From contig JANRKF010000035.1 in assembly GCA_033763575.1 (NCBI GenBank), positions 75,353 through 139,352 on the forward strand: DNA of 64,000 bases, given 5' to 3'. The DNA comes from JANRKF01 sp033763575. Its GTDB lineage: Bacteria > Pseudomonadota > Alphaproteobacteria > Rickettsiales > SXRF01. The translations under genes and the position numbers were made by a program. The notes beneath the pieces are model-generated. The model saw only the letters and a list, made by a program, of their open reading frames with translations. It was not told the DNA's origin and searched no databases. Numbering within the stretch: the stretch's first letter is position 1; every line of letters starts with the position of its first letter. Positions 33,993 to 41,965 of this stretch are shown here, one piece after another.

Positions 33993-34862
33993 ATGGTGCT
34001 TATGACCCTGACCGCCGACCAAACGCCGATTATATTGCCTACGACCGTGCAGCCGTTATTCGAGCTGGGTGAATTGCGCGCCGGTAATCTCGAAGTGTTC
34101 GTCGCTAGCCGGCAGGAGGATATTGAGGCTTCGCAGGAGCTTCGCTACCGGGTGTTCATGGAAGAAATGGGCGCCGAGCCGACGCCGGAAATGGCGCGCA
34201 TCAAGCGTGATTTCGATGAGTTCGATGCTGCCTGCGACCACCTGATGGTGATTGAGCACCAGCCGCAGGGCGGCTACCGCGTCGTCGGCACGTACCGTTT
34301 GCTCCGCCGCGAATCGATGCGGAAGATCGGGCATTTTTACAGCGAGGGCGAATTCAATATCGATGCGATCAGGAAATCCGATATGTCGATATTGGAAGTG
34401 GGCCGTTCCTGCGTTGACCCGGAATTTCGCAGCCGCGCAGTGATGCAGCTTCTGTGGCGCGGCATCGGCGCCTATGTGAATAAATTCAATATCGAGCTGA
34501 TGTTCGGCTGCGCGAGTTTCAACGGCGTTGATCCGCTTGCCCACCGCATGGCGCTTTCCTATCTCTATCACTATCACCTGGCACCGGAAGAGCTGCGCCC
34601 ATCTGCGCTGCCTGAGCGCTATGTCGAGATGAACCTGATGCCCAAAGAGGAGGTGAATGAAAAAGAAGCCTTCGCCAGCCTGCCCGCGCTCATCAAAGGA
34701 TATTTGCGGCTTTCCGGCACGATCGGGCTGGGCGCGGTGATCGATGCACAATATAACACCACCGACGTCAGCATCGTCGTTAAAACCGATCTGGTGACAG
34801 AAAAATATGCCGCCCGCTACCGGCAGGAGCCCGGCCAAGAGTCTAAAAATTCCGACGCCTGA
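33993..34862 (+). CDS. olsB: Ornithine N-alpha-acyltransferase (OlsB-like GNAT)
   Basis: A 289-residue GNAT-fold acyltransferase. The alignment core LEVFVASRQEDIEASQELRYRVFMEEMGA, then VGTYRLLRRE and ILEVGRSCVDPEFRSRAVMQLLWRGIGAYV, matches OlsB-type enzymes. OlsB moves 3-hydroxy fatty acid from ACP to ornithine, giving lyso-ornithine lipid. The next gene is an OlsA-like O-acyltransferase, which supports the assignment. The fur gene is directly upstream. The intergenic gap to olsA is filled by palindrome C. Confidence 0.87.
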   Translation: MVLMTLTADQTPIILPTTVQPLFELGELRAGNLEVFVASRQEDIEASQELRYRVFMEEMGAEPTPEMARIKRDFDEFDAACDHLMVIEHQPQGGYRVVGTYRLLRRESMRKIGHFYSEGEFNIDAIRKSDMSILEVGRSCVDPEFRSRAVMQLLWRGIGAYVNKFNIELMFGCASFNGVDPLAHRMALSYLYHYHLAPEELRPSALPERYVEMNLMPKEEVNEKEAFASLPALIKGYLRLSGTIGLGAVIDAQYNTTDVSIVVKTDLVTEKYAARYRQEPGQESKNSDA

Positions 34863-34867
34863 TGGTA

Positions 34868-35010
34868 GAGCCTGCTCATAATCTCTACTACGGCTGGCTG
34901 CAAAATTTGTTTTTTGCGCTTCCGCTGCTCACGTACTATTGTGTACGCTGCGCTGCGGTTCTCAAAAACTGCAATTTTCGCTTCGCCGGAGCGAGATTAT
35001 GAGCGGGCTC
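34868..35010. repeat. Long intergenic palindrome, copy C (contains the olsA start codon)
   Basis: A 143-bp hairpin. The outer arms GAGCCTGCTCATAATCTC (34868-34885) and 34993-35010 pair at 17 of 18 positions. The centre is CACGTACTATTGTGTACG. The ATG of olsA (34999-35001) lies within the right arm, so the folded RNA would hide it. Confidence 0.87.
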
Positions 35011-35745
35011 TTACGCTTCTGCGCACTTCTCCTGCTGGTGGGATGGATTGCCTTCTGGCTTCCCTTGGCGGCGGTGGCCTCGCTTTTTCATAATAAAAAA
35101 CTGCGCGACCGGATGGTGCAGATTGCCTGCAAGGGACTTCTGTGGCTGTTTAATGTGCGGGTGAACATCATCGGTGACGTATATTCGCGCCGCCCGCTGC
35201 TTTTGGTGTCGAACCATCTTTCCTATCTCGATATTCCGGTGCTGGGAAGCGCGGTGGATTGCCGCTTCGTACCCAAAAAGGAAATTGCGAACTGGCCGGT
35301 GATCTCAACCATCTGCAAGATACTCGACGTGGTCTATGTTGATCGCGATGTGCGTAAAATAAGCGAAGGCAATCAATCGATTGCCGGGAAGCTCGCGCAG
35401 GGCGAAGCGGTGGTGCTGTTCCCCGAAGCCACCACCGGCGATGGCAGGCACCTGCTGCCGTTCAAACCGGCGTTTTTTCAGGCGGCGCAGGGCATTGTCG
35501 TGCAGCCGGTGGCGATCGCCTACCGGAAAATCCGTGGCCTGCCGATTGATTTCGGGCAGTGGCCGCTGATTGCCTGGTATGGCGATATGTCGCTGCTGCC
35601 GCATTTGTGGACGTTGCTGTCACTGGGGCGGATCGAGGTGGAACTGCATTTCCTGCCGCCGATCATCAGCGCCGGAAAAGACCGGAAAATTCTTGCCTCT
35701 CAGTCACATGACGCTATCGAGCGGGTGTTGTTAGATAAAAATTAA
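34999..35745 (+). CDS. olsA: Lyso-ornithine lipid O-acyltransferase (OlsA/PlsC family)
   Basis: A 248-residue membrane acyltransferase. The N-terminal transmembrane segment (LLRFCALLLLVGWIAFWLPL) is followed by the acyltransferase motif SNHLSYLDIP (H-X4-D) near residue 77 and FPEATTGDG as the substrate-binding motif. It completes ornithine lipid by O-acylation of the OlsB product. PlsC-type lysophosphatidate acyltransferase is the alternative. An in-frame extension to 34939 runs through the palindrome and is unlikely to be translated. Confidence 0.88.
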   Translation: MSGLLRFCALLLLVGWIAFWLPLAAVASLFHNKKLRDRMVQIACKGLLWLFNVRVNIIGDVYSRRPLLLVSNHLSYLDIPVLGSAVDCRFVPKKEIANWPVISTICKILDVVYVDRDVRKISEGNQSIAGKLAQGEAVVLFPEATTGDGRHLLPFKPAFFQAAQGIVVQPVAIAYRKIRGLPIDFGQWPLIAWYGDMSLLPHLWTLLSLGRIEVELHFLPPIISAGKDRKILASQSHDAIERVLLDKN

Positions 35746-35793
35746 CCAGTAATATGTTACAATGAACCTCCCTGTTACTGAAAGAGGCCGCGT

Positions 35794-36030
35794 ATGATCG
35801 ATTCCCTGGGTACATCCCTTGCCGGGCTGCAAAATGCCTCCAGCCGCGTTGCTAAAGCCGCGCAGAATATCGCTGATTCGGGAACCATCGGCGCCGATGG
35901 CCAGTTGTCGGTCGAGCCGACCGAAGACATCGTTGATTTGAGCATCGCCGCGCAGGATTTCAAATTCAACGCCAAGGCCATCGAGATACAGAACAAGACG
36001 CAGCAATATCTGCTGAATATTATTGCGTAA
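35794..36030 (+). CDS. Mini flagellar basal-body rod-like protein (78 aa)
   Basis: MIDSLGTSLAGLQNASSRVAKAAQNIAD at the N-terminus and DFKFNAKAIEIQNKTQQYLLNIIA at the C-terminus. They resemble the two helices that flank flagellar rod, hook and FlgC-type axial proteins, with nearly everything between them missing. It may be an orphan axial-protein relative. No flagellar genes are adjacent. The convergent transglycosylase ends 3 bp downstream. Confidence 0.65.
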   Translation: MIDSLGTSLAGLQNASSRVAKAAQNIADSGTIGADGQLSVEPTEDIVDLSIAAQDFKFNAKAIEIQNKTQQYLLNIIA

Positions 36031-36033
36031 GCA

Positions 36034-37881
36034 TCACCGCACTAAATCGTCGCGTATCTTCAGCGCCGCATCGCCTTCGAGCGCACGATAGACCTGCACG
36101 TTTTCCAGCACGCGCTGCACATAGTTGCGCGTCTCCGCAAACGGAATCGCTTCGATCCAGTTAATCGCGCTATGGACATCGCCGCCCGGCGCGCCGTGCT
36201 GCTGCACCCATTTGCGCACATTGCCCGGCCCGGCGTTATAGGAGGCGATGCCGAGAATATAAGAGCTGTCATAGGCATTGATCATCCGCGACAAGTAATG
36301 GCTGCCGAGCCGCATGTTATAGTTCGGCACACTGAGTGCCTCGCGGTCATAGGCGATGTCGAGTTTTTTCGCGGTTTCCTTCGCGGTGCCGGGAAGAAGC
36401 TGCATCATGCCGAGCGCGCCGGACGGGCTTTCGGCCTCCGGATCGAACTCGCTTTCCTGACGGGTGATGGCAAGCGTGAGCGCCCGTTCAATCGGCAGGT
36501 CGCTGTCGGTATCGGGCCGTGGGTAGCCGACATTTTTCATCACCACGCCTTTAGCCAGCGCTTTCTTCGCCGCCTTCACGCTGATATGCGGCGCGTCCAG
36601 CTTGTGGCCGAGGCCCGCGACCGTGAGCATGCTCTCCCTGCTCTCGGCGCTGGCGATGACATGGGTGATGAGGCGGGTGGCGAGCTTGTGATCGCCGCCT
36701 CGGATCGCAAGCCGGATGGCTTCTTCGATGTCGTCGGAAAGGATGATGTCGGAGTGGAAAAAAGTGAAGCCCGGCTCGTCGGGCAGGGTGAGCTGCGGGT
36801 TGTCACTGAGTTCACTTGCCGCGAGCTGGCCATAAAAGGTGGTGGTGTTTTCGGCGGCGGTGGAAAACCATTGGCGCGCCGTATCGTCATCACCGCTTTT
36901 CCGGGCGGCGCGTCCGGCCCAGTAGGCCGCACGGCCTTTGCTCACCGGCGTGACGACCGCGTCGAACATATGGTAGAATGCTTTGTAGGCCTCCGGCGCG
37001 TCATTTAAAAATTCAAGTTTCAGCCAGCCATCGAGCCATAGCGCATCGGCCAGCGGCGCGCCATCTAACTGCCCGTGATTGCTGAGCAGCGTGCCCGCCA
37101 TTTTGTAATTGCCGTCATCGATCGCCCGGCGCACTTCGCCCTCGCGGATTTTCCACCAGCGCTCAGGATAGGGAACGTTTTGCGGCGCATGCAACAGAAT
37201 GTCGCGCATGCCGCCCTTGTCGTTTTTCCGCAGGCGGTAGCGCAGGCGCTCAAACATCAATCCGGGATTTTTTTGCAGCTTGCTGCTTACCTGCCCGACC
37301 AGGTAGTCAGCGGATTTTTTATCCTGCATCAGCGCGATTCGTGCCTGCGCCAGCACCTGCTGCGTGACGGGCAGCTTGGGAACCAGCCGCAGCGCCGGGG
37401 TGATTTTTTCTTCCCATAACAACCGGTCGACGCGGGCGATATGATCGTCCATCGTGAGCCTATCGCCGTAGGCGGCAAGTATTGCGCTTTCCTCATCGGC
37501 GGTCAGGTCGCCGTCGCGCCATGCGTCTGTCACCAGCGGGCGAATTTGTTCTTCCGATGCCCCACGGCGGGCGAGCAGCTGTGCATAAAGCCATTTGCCG
37601 GAACCGGAGAGCGGAGGGTTTTGCTCAAACCACGCCGCCATGTCTTCATCGGCCACCTCGCCGCCGCGCAGCGACATTTCCGCCCGCAGGCGAATTTTTT
37701 TCTGGTCCGGCCAGATGGGGTGGCGGGTGAGGAAATCGCTGATTTCGGCGAAGGACGCACCCGAATCCGGGTCCTGCACACGTTGCCATGCCTCGAGCGT
37801 TTCGGCGGCTCCGGCCCGGCACGAAGCGCCATGCAGGGTGATGCAGGCAAGGGCAAAAAGGGAAAGGAGAAGATGGCGCAT
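36034..37881 (-). CDS. slt: Soluble lytic murein transglycosylase (Slt70-like)
   Basis: A 615-residue periplasmic enzyme that cleaves peptidoglycan, leaving 1,6-anhydro ends. Signal peptide at 1-25 (LLLSLFALACITLHGASC). A long helical superhelix region (about 30-440) precedes the SLT domain at about 455-590. The domain shows TRQESEFDPEAESPSGALGMMQLLPGTA with the catalytic Glu, then LGSHYLSRMI and IASYNAGPGNVRKW. Length is close to E. coli Slt70 (645). A Cys near residue 21 could mark a lipoprotein, but the lipobox is poor. Confidence 0.94.
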   Translation of the reverse strand: MRHLLLSLFALACITLHGASCRAGAAETLEAWQRVQDPDSGASFAEISDFLTRHPIWPDQKKIRLRAEMSLRGGEVADEDMAAWFEQNPPLSGSGKWLYAQLLARRGASEEQIRPLVTDAWRDGDLTADEESAILAAYGDRLTMDDHIARVDRLLWEEKITPALRLVPKLPVTQQVLAQARIALMQDKKSADYLVGQVSSKLQKNPGLMFERLRYRLRKNDKGGMRDILLHAPQNVPYPERWWKIREGEVRRAIDDGNYKMAGTLLSNHGQLDGAPLADALWLDGWLKLEFLNDAPEAYKAFYHMFDAVVTPVSKGRAAYWAGRAARKSGDDDTARQWFSTAAENTTTFYGQLAASELSDNPQLTLPDEPGFTFFHSDIILSDDIEEAIRLAIRGGDHKLATRLITHVIASAESRESMLTVAGLGHKLDAPHISVKAAKKALAKGVVMKNVGYPRPDTDSDLPIERALTLAITRQESEFDPEAESPSGALGMMQLLPGTAKETAKKLDIAYDREALSVPNYNMRLGSHYLSRMINAYDSSYILGIASYNAGPGNVRKWVQQHGAPGGDVHSAINWIEAIPFAETRNYVQRVLENVQVYRALEGDAALKIRDDLVR

Positions 37882-37922
37882 GGGCTTTCTTTTAGCCAGC
37901 GTCTGGTGTATAGTCGAGGGGT

Positions 37923-38678
37923 ATGTTGCATCCCGATATTGTCCAGCTCAAACAATTTTACACGAGCCGCCTCGGCGTGTGCGTCGCCGATTTTATTGCG
38001 CAGGCCATTAGCGGGTTGTGGCCGGGCGCGAAAGGAGATGCGATGCTGGTGATCGGTTTCGGCGCGCCTTATATTGTGCCGTACCTGACGCAGGCCTCGC
38101 CGCTGGTGGTGGCCATGCCGGCGGACCAGGGGGCGGCAGCATGGCCGGCCGGAAAAGATAATCATGTCATCCTCACCCATGATGCGGAGCTGCCGCTGCA
38201 AAATAACAGCATCAACCGCGTGCTGCTGGTGCATAGCGTCGAATATTCCGAGCACTTAAACGCGATGATGCAGGAAGTGTGGCGGGTGCTGGTCCCCGGT
38301 GGGCGGGTGCTGGCGGTGGTGCCCAACCGGGTGAGCTTCTGGTCCGGCTCGGGAAAAACGCCGTTCGGTTTTGGCCGCCCGTTCAATGCGCTGCAACTTC
38401 GGAATCTGCTCACGCATCACCACTTTACGCCGACACGCAGCTCTTCGGCATTATTTGCGCCGCCCTTTGTGCTGCGCTTAAGCCAGCGTTTCTCGCGGAA
38501 AATCGAGAAGATCGGGCGCTTCTTCTGGTGGTTCCTTGGCGGCGTGCTCATCGTCGAGGCGGAGAAACAGCTCTATGCTTCGGTCAAGGAACCGGTGTTC
38601 GCGAGCCAATCCTACCGCCTGATGACCGCCACCCGGAAAACGGTGCGCGTGGGGCAGGAAAAAACCATCCGAAAATAG
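37923..38678 (+). CDS. SAM-dependent methyltransferase (Methyltransf_11-type)
   Basis: A 251-residue cytoplasmic protein. A SAM-fold start (AMLVIGFGAPYIVPYL) and motif-post region (NSINRVLLVHSVEYSEHLNAMMQEVWRVLVPGGRVLAVVPN) are visible. Motif I is degenerate (GFGAPYI instead of GxGxG). A basic hydrophobic stretch (RKIEKIGRFFWWFLGGVLIVE) may touch the membrane. Substrate unknown. Its promoter region (41 bp) is shared with the divergent transglycosylase gene. Confidence 0.82.
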   Translation: MLHPDIVQLKQFYTSRLGVCVADFIAQAISGLWPGAKGDAMLVIGFGAPYIVPYLTQASPLVVAMPADQGAAAWPAGKDNHVILTHDAELPLQNNSINRVLLVHSVEYSEHLNAMMQEVWRVLVPGGRVLAVVPNRVSFWSGSGKTPFGFGRPFNALQLRNLLTHHHFTPTRSSSALFAPPFVLRLSQRFSRKIEKIGRFFWWFLGGVLIVEAEKQLYASVKEPVFASQSYRLMTATRKTVRVGQEKTIRK

Positions 38679-38689
38679 GTCTTGCAACT

Positions 38690-38708
38690 AAGAATCATTA
38701 TCATTATT
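38690..38708 (+). promoter_or_regulatory. Fur-box-like operator
   Basis: AAGAATCATTATCATTATT matches 15 of 19 positions of the classical E. coli Fur box in one orientation. It sits 33 bp before the start of the next gene, where it would cover the promoter. The window also encodes a Fur-family repressor. Confidence 0.6.
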
Positions 38709-38740
38709 ACTGGCCTCCTTTGGAACGAAGGAGAATAATT

Positions 38741-39949
38741 ATGATGAAATTACTGGCAACCACGATACTGGCAACGAGCTGCGCTTTTGGCGCGGCACAG
38801 GCAGCGGAAAGCAACCATTATACCGACACGGTGCTGGTGGCCAACAAGGCGAAATACAAGCCGACCATCGAGGTGGACGGCAAGCTCATCAACGCCTGGG
38901 GCATTGCGATCCGTCCGGCCGGGGCGGGCGGGCATTTCTGGGTCGCGGGCAAGGATATCAGCTTTGAATATGTCGGCGATGTGCAGAAATCCGAGGATGT
39001 GAAGCTGCGCGTATTGCATAGCGATGCGCTCAAATATGTAAAGCTGCCGGTCGGCGGCGATGAGAGCTTCGCCACCGGCGTTGTCTTCAGCGACAGCAAA
39101 AAAGATTTCGTCATCACCCAGAACCTTCCCGATGCCGAGCCGATCACCGCGCCTGCGAAATTTATTTTCGTGAGCGATGGTGGCATCGTCTCCGCATGGA
39201 CGGAGCGCAAAAAAGCCGATGGCAGCTTCGACCGTTCGGGCGAGGCGCTCGCCGTGATCGACCAGTCGAAAGAAGGCGCGCAGTTTTTCGGCGCGGCGCT
39301 CAGCAAAAATTATGATCGTCTCTATGTGGCGGATTTCGGCGCTGTACCGGGGGTCAAAGTGTTCGACGGCAGCTTCAAGCCGGAAGCGGTGACGTTCGAT
39401 ATGCCGTTCGATGAAAATAAAAACGGCAAAGTCGATGCCGGGGAATATGCGCCGTTTAATGTCCAATCCTTCGACGGTCATGTGTTTGTGACCTACGCGA
39501 AAACACAGGCCTGCCCGAAAGAGGAAATCGCCAAAAAAACCTGCGCGAAAGGCGAATTATTCGTGGGTGAGGAAGATACGGCAAAGCCCGGCCATGGCCG
39601 CCTTGCCGAGTTTAGCGAGGATGGCAAGCTGGTGGCCGTGTGGAATGATGGCGGAAAATTATCGGCGCCCTGGGGGCTGGCCTTTGCGCCAAAAGATTTC
39701 GGCGCAGTATCCGGTGCGCTGCTGGTCGCCAATTTCGGCGATGGCACGATTGCGGCCTATGACGCAAAAACCCGTGAATTCATCGATTTCATGCGCGATA
39801 AAAAGGGCAAGTCGATTGCCATCGATAAAATCTGGGGACTCACCTTCGGCAACGGCGCAAGCCTCGGTGACGCCGATACGCTCTACTACACGGCAGGCCC
39901 GGATGATGAAAAAGATGGCGTGTTTGGAAGCCTGCGTTTGGTAAAGTGA
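38741..39949 (+). CDS. Secreted TIGR03118-type protein
   Basis: A 402-residue exported protein. The signal peptide MMKLLATTILATSCAFGAAQAAE is cleaved after AQA. Beta-propeller-like repeats follow: NAWGIAIRP, FAPKDFGAVSGALLVANFGDGTIAAYD and DKIWGLTFGNG. These fit the TIGR03118 family of uncharacterised secreted proteins. There is one possible disulfide pair (ACPKEEIAKKTC). GAAGGAG lies 7 bp before ATG, setting the start; the open frame extends upstream but overlaps another gene. It is likely iron-regulated through the site just upstream. Confidence 0.83.
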   Translation: MMKLLATTILATSCAFGAAQAAESNHYTDTVLVANKAKYKPTIEVDGKLINAWGIAIRPAGAGGHFWVAGKDISFEYVGDVQKSEDVKLRVLHSDALKYVKLPVGGDESFATGVVFSDSKKDFVITQNLPDAEPITAPAKFIFVSDGGIVSAWTERKKADGSFDRSGEALAVIDQSKEGAQFFGAALSKNYDRLYVADFGAVPGVKVFDGSFKPEAVTFDMPFDENKNGKVDAGEYAPFNVQSFDGHVFVTYAKTQACPKEEIAKKTCAKGELFVGEEDTAKPGHGRLAEFSEDGKLVAVWNDGGKLSAPWGLAFAPKDFGAVSGALLVANFGDGTIAAYDAKTREFIDFMRDKKGKSIAIDKIWGLTFGNGASLGDADTLYYTAGPDDEKDGVFGSLRLVK

Positions 39950-39968
39950 CCGGGGTGTGATGAGGCAG

Positions 39969-40340
39969 TTAGAGGCCGGTTTCGCCAAGGCCGCCGACGG
40001 GGCCGAGGCCGCCTATCGGCCCGAATCCGGAGTCTTCTTCCTCCTCTTCGGGCGGCGGCGGCGGCGCTTCCTCTTCCGGCTTTTTGCCTAGGCGCTCATC
40101 GAGGACTTCTTCAATTTCTTTTTTCCGTGCCGCCTTTTCCTCCGCTTCCTTTTTTTGCTTCATCGCCTCTTCTTCGAGGCGCTTTTTTTCCAGCCGGGCG
40201 CGGGTGTTGTCGTAGGGGCTTTGTGGGGATTGATTGATGACCTGACGGCTATAGGGATTGATGAGCATCACCTGCGCGGCGGCAGGCCACGACAATGCTG
40301 TAGTAATAATCAGGAGGGTGCAGAATGAGCGAGCGGACAT
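39969..40340 (-). CDS. Small secreted coiled-coil protein with acidic Pro/Glu tail (123 aa)
   Basis: A signal peptide (about 1-22, ending AAA) leads to a short mature start and a highly charged coiled coil (RARLEKKRLEEEAMKQKKEAEEKAARKKEIEE, shown in part). A Pro/Glu stretch and a Gly-rich end (GPIGGLGPVGGLG) follow. No known domain. It starts 9 bp after the bactofilin stop, so it may be a periplasmic partner of the bactofilin/M23 pair. Confidence 0.72.
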   Translation of the reverse strand: MSARSFCTLLIITTALSWPAAAQVMLINPYSRQVINQSPQSPYDNTRARLEKKRLEEEAMKQKKEAEEKAARKKEIEEVLDERLGKKPEEEAPPPPPEEEEEDSGFGPIGGLGPVGGLGETGL

Positions 40341-40349
40341 GCTCCGATA

Positions 40350-40892
40350 TTAGCGTATCAGGCGGATATTTTCCAGCACCTTGACGTTGCTGCCTGAGGA
40401 AGAAGAGGCGGGTGCAGCCGTGGCACGCCCTAAAGCTGCGGTGCTGGCATTGAATCCGCCATCATTCTCGGCATCGTCGGCTGCGGTCTCTTCCATCATG
40501 GCCGGTTCGATGACGCGGTCGCTGCGCTTGAACTTGCCGTCGACGAAGGCACCATCCTCGATCGAGAGCTGCTCATGAATGATGATGCCTTCGACTTTGC
40601 AGGTGGCATGCAGATGAACGTTTTTCGCCCGGATGAGGCCCTTGACGGTGCCCTGAATCTGCACGGTGTTGGCCGTAATTTCACCTTTGACGGTGCCCTG
40701 CGCGCGCAGGGTGAGCGTTTCGCAGCGTATATTGCCGTCGATGGTGCCGGAAAAATCCACCGCGCCCTCGCTCACCAGGTTGCCGAGCAGATGCACATCG
40801 GGCGTGATGATGGAAGGAATCAATTCGCGGGTTTTGTTCGATTTGCTTGCTGGGGCAGGCGTTGTCTTGGAATTAGCTTTTTTGTTGAACAT
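40350..40892 (-). CDS. Bactofilin
   Basis: A 180-residue cytoskeletal protein that forms nucleotide-free filaments. Its right-handed beta-helix core (about 25-125) is seen as repeated short strands with Gly turns: LLGNLVSEGAVDFSGTIDGNI, TVKGEITANTVQIQGTVKGLI. Flexible basic N-terminal and Ala/Ser-rich C-terminal tails flank it. Its start lies inside the 3' end of the M23 peptidase gene (20-bp overlap). Bactofilins commonly scaffold such cell-wall hydrolases. Confidence 0.95.
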   Translation of the reverse strand: MFNKKANSKTTPAPASKSNKTRELIPSIITPDVHLLGNLVSEGAVDFSGTIDGNIRCETLTLRAQGTVKGEITANTVQIQGTVKGLIRAKNVHLHATCKVEGIIIHEQLSIEDGAFVDGKFKRSDRVIEPAMMEETAADDAENDGGFNASTAALGRATAAPASSSSGSNVKVLENIRLIR

Positions 40893-41949
40893 AACGTCCT
40901 GCGGTTAAGAAGTTGCGTGGATCCATCGGCTGGTTGTTGTAACGCACTTCATAGTGCAGGTGCGGCCCGGTCGAACGCCCGGTGCTGCCTTGAATGCCGA
41001 TGACCTGACCTTTTTTGATCGGGTCACCGTCTTCTACCAGAATCCGGCTTAAGTGGCCGTAGCGTGTGGCGATTTTAAAGCCGTGATCGATTTCGACCAT
41101 ATTGCCATAAGCGCCCAGGCGACCGGAAAAAGACACCGTACCATCAGCCGTGGCGTAAATCTTGGAGTTGACCGCGCCCGCCATATCAAGCCCGGCATGG
41201 AAAGCGAGATTGCCGGTGAACGGATCGATGCGGCGACCGAACGAGCTCATTTCCTGATAGCCGAAGATGGGTTTGCGCACCGGCAGGTTATCGACGATCT
41301 GGCGCAGCACCGAGAGTTCATCGAGCTTGGAAATGACGGCGCTTTCACGTATGCTGGTGTCGCTTACACTATCGGGGACGTAGGGGCCGCCTTGACGGTC
41401 AAAGTCTTTTTTCGCCGGTTTTTCCGCTGCCACCTGACTTTTGAGCGAGCTCACATCCAGCCCGGTCTGTTCGATGACGCTTTCAAACGAATCGATGTTC
41501 TTCGCGGTTTTTTGTTCTACTTTTTCGATGAAATTCTTTTTGCTTTCTTCCGACTCTTTCAGCTTGTTTTCCAGATCGGCAATGCGGGCGAACAGGTCGG
41601 TGCTGTCCACCGAAGAGAGCGCCGCTTTGGAGGTGGCCATCGGCGTCATCACATCGCCTTCGCCAAGGACGGAGAAGCTGGAATTCACTTTGCTGCCGAC
41701 AACGGAGCGCAGCGCCAGCGATTGTTCTTTGAGCGCGCTATGGGCGGCGTAGTAGCTGCCGGTGGAATAAGACGCCCAGCAGATGCCGGTGGCAGCAGCG
41801 ACGACGATTGCGCACTGGAGGGAGCCGCTGATGGGGACGTGTTTTACTTTGCGTTCGGAGACAATGATGATGTTGCGTTTGTGAAACAGCAGTTGGTACA
41901 CATCGCGAAGGCCGCCTGCGAAGGCTGCCGCATATTCTCGAATTCGCAT
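40873..41949 (-). CDS. M23 family peptidoglycan endopeptidase, membrane anchored
   Basis: A 358-residue protein with a cytoplasmic basic start (MRIREYAAAFAGGLRDVYQL) and one transmembrane helix (CAIVVAAATGICWASY, near 52). A coiled coil (about 105-150) precedes the C-terminal LytM domain. Zinc ligands appear as GRRIDPFTGNLAFHAGLDMAG (H-X3-D) and HLHYEV. It cuts peptide cross-links in the wall. It overlaps the bactofilin gene and follows an RNA methyltransferase gene by 16 bp. Confidence 0.93.
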   Translation of the reverse strand: MRIREYAAAFAGGLRDVYQLLFHKRNIIIVSERKVKHVPISGSLQCAIVVAAATGICWASYSTGSYYAAHSALKEQSLALRSVVGSKVNSSFSVLGEGDVMTPMATSKAALSSVDSTDLFARIADLENKLKESEESKKNFIEKVEQKTAKNIDSFESVIEQTGLDVSSLKSQVAAEKPAKKDFDRQGGPYVPDSVSDTSIRESAVISKLDELSVLRQIVDNLPVRKPIFGYQEMSSFGRRIDPFTGNLAFHAGLDMAGAVNSKIYATADGTVSFSGRLGAYGNMVEIDHGFKIATRYGHLSRILVEDGDPIKKGQVIGIQGSTGRSTGPHLHYEVRYNNQPMDPRNFLTAGRYVQQKS

Positions 41950-41965
41950 TCGTTTACTCCCGATT

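Noticed and set aside
38279..38740. N-terminal extension of the TIGR03118-type protein
   Set aside because: It runs through the upstream methyltransferase gene in another frame. The signal peptide and GAAGGAG ribosome site fix the start at 38741.
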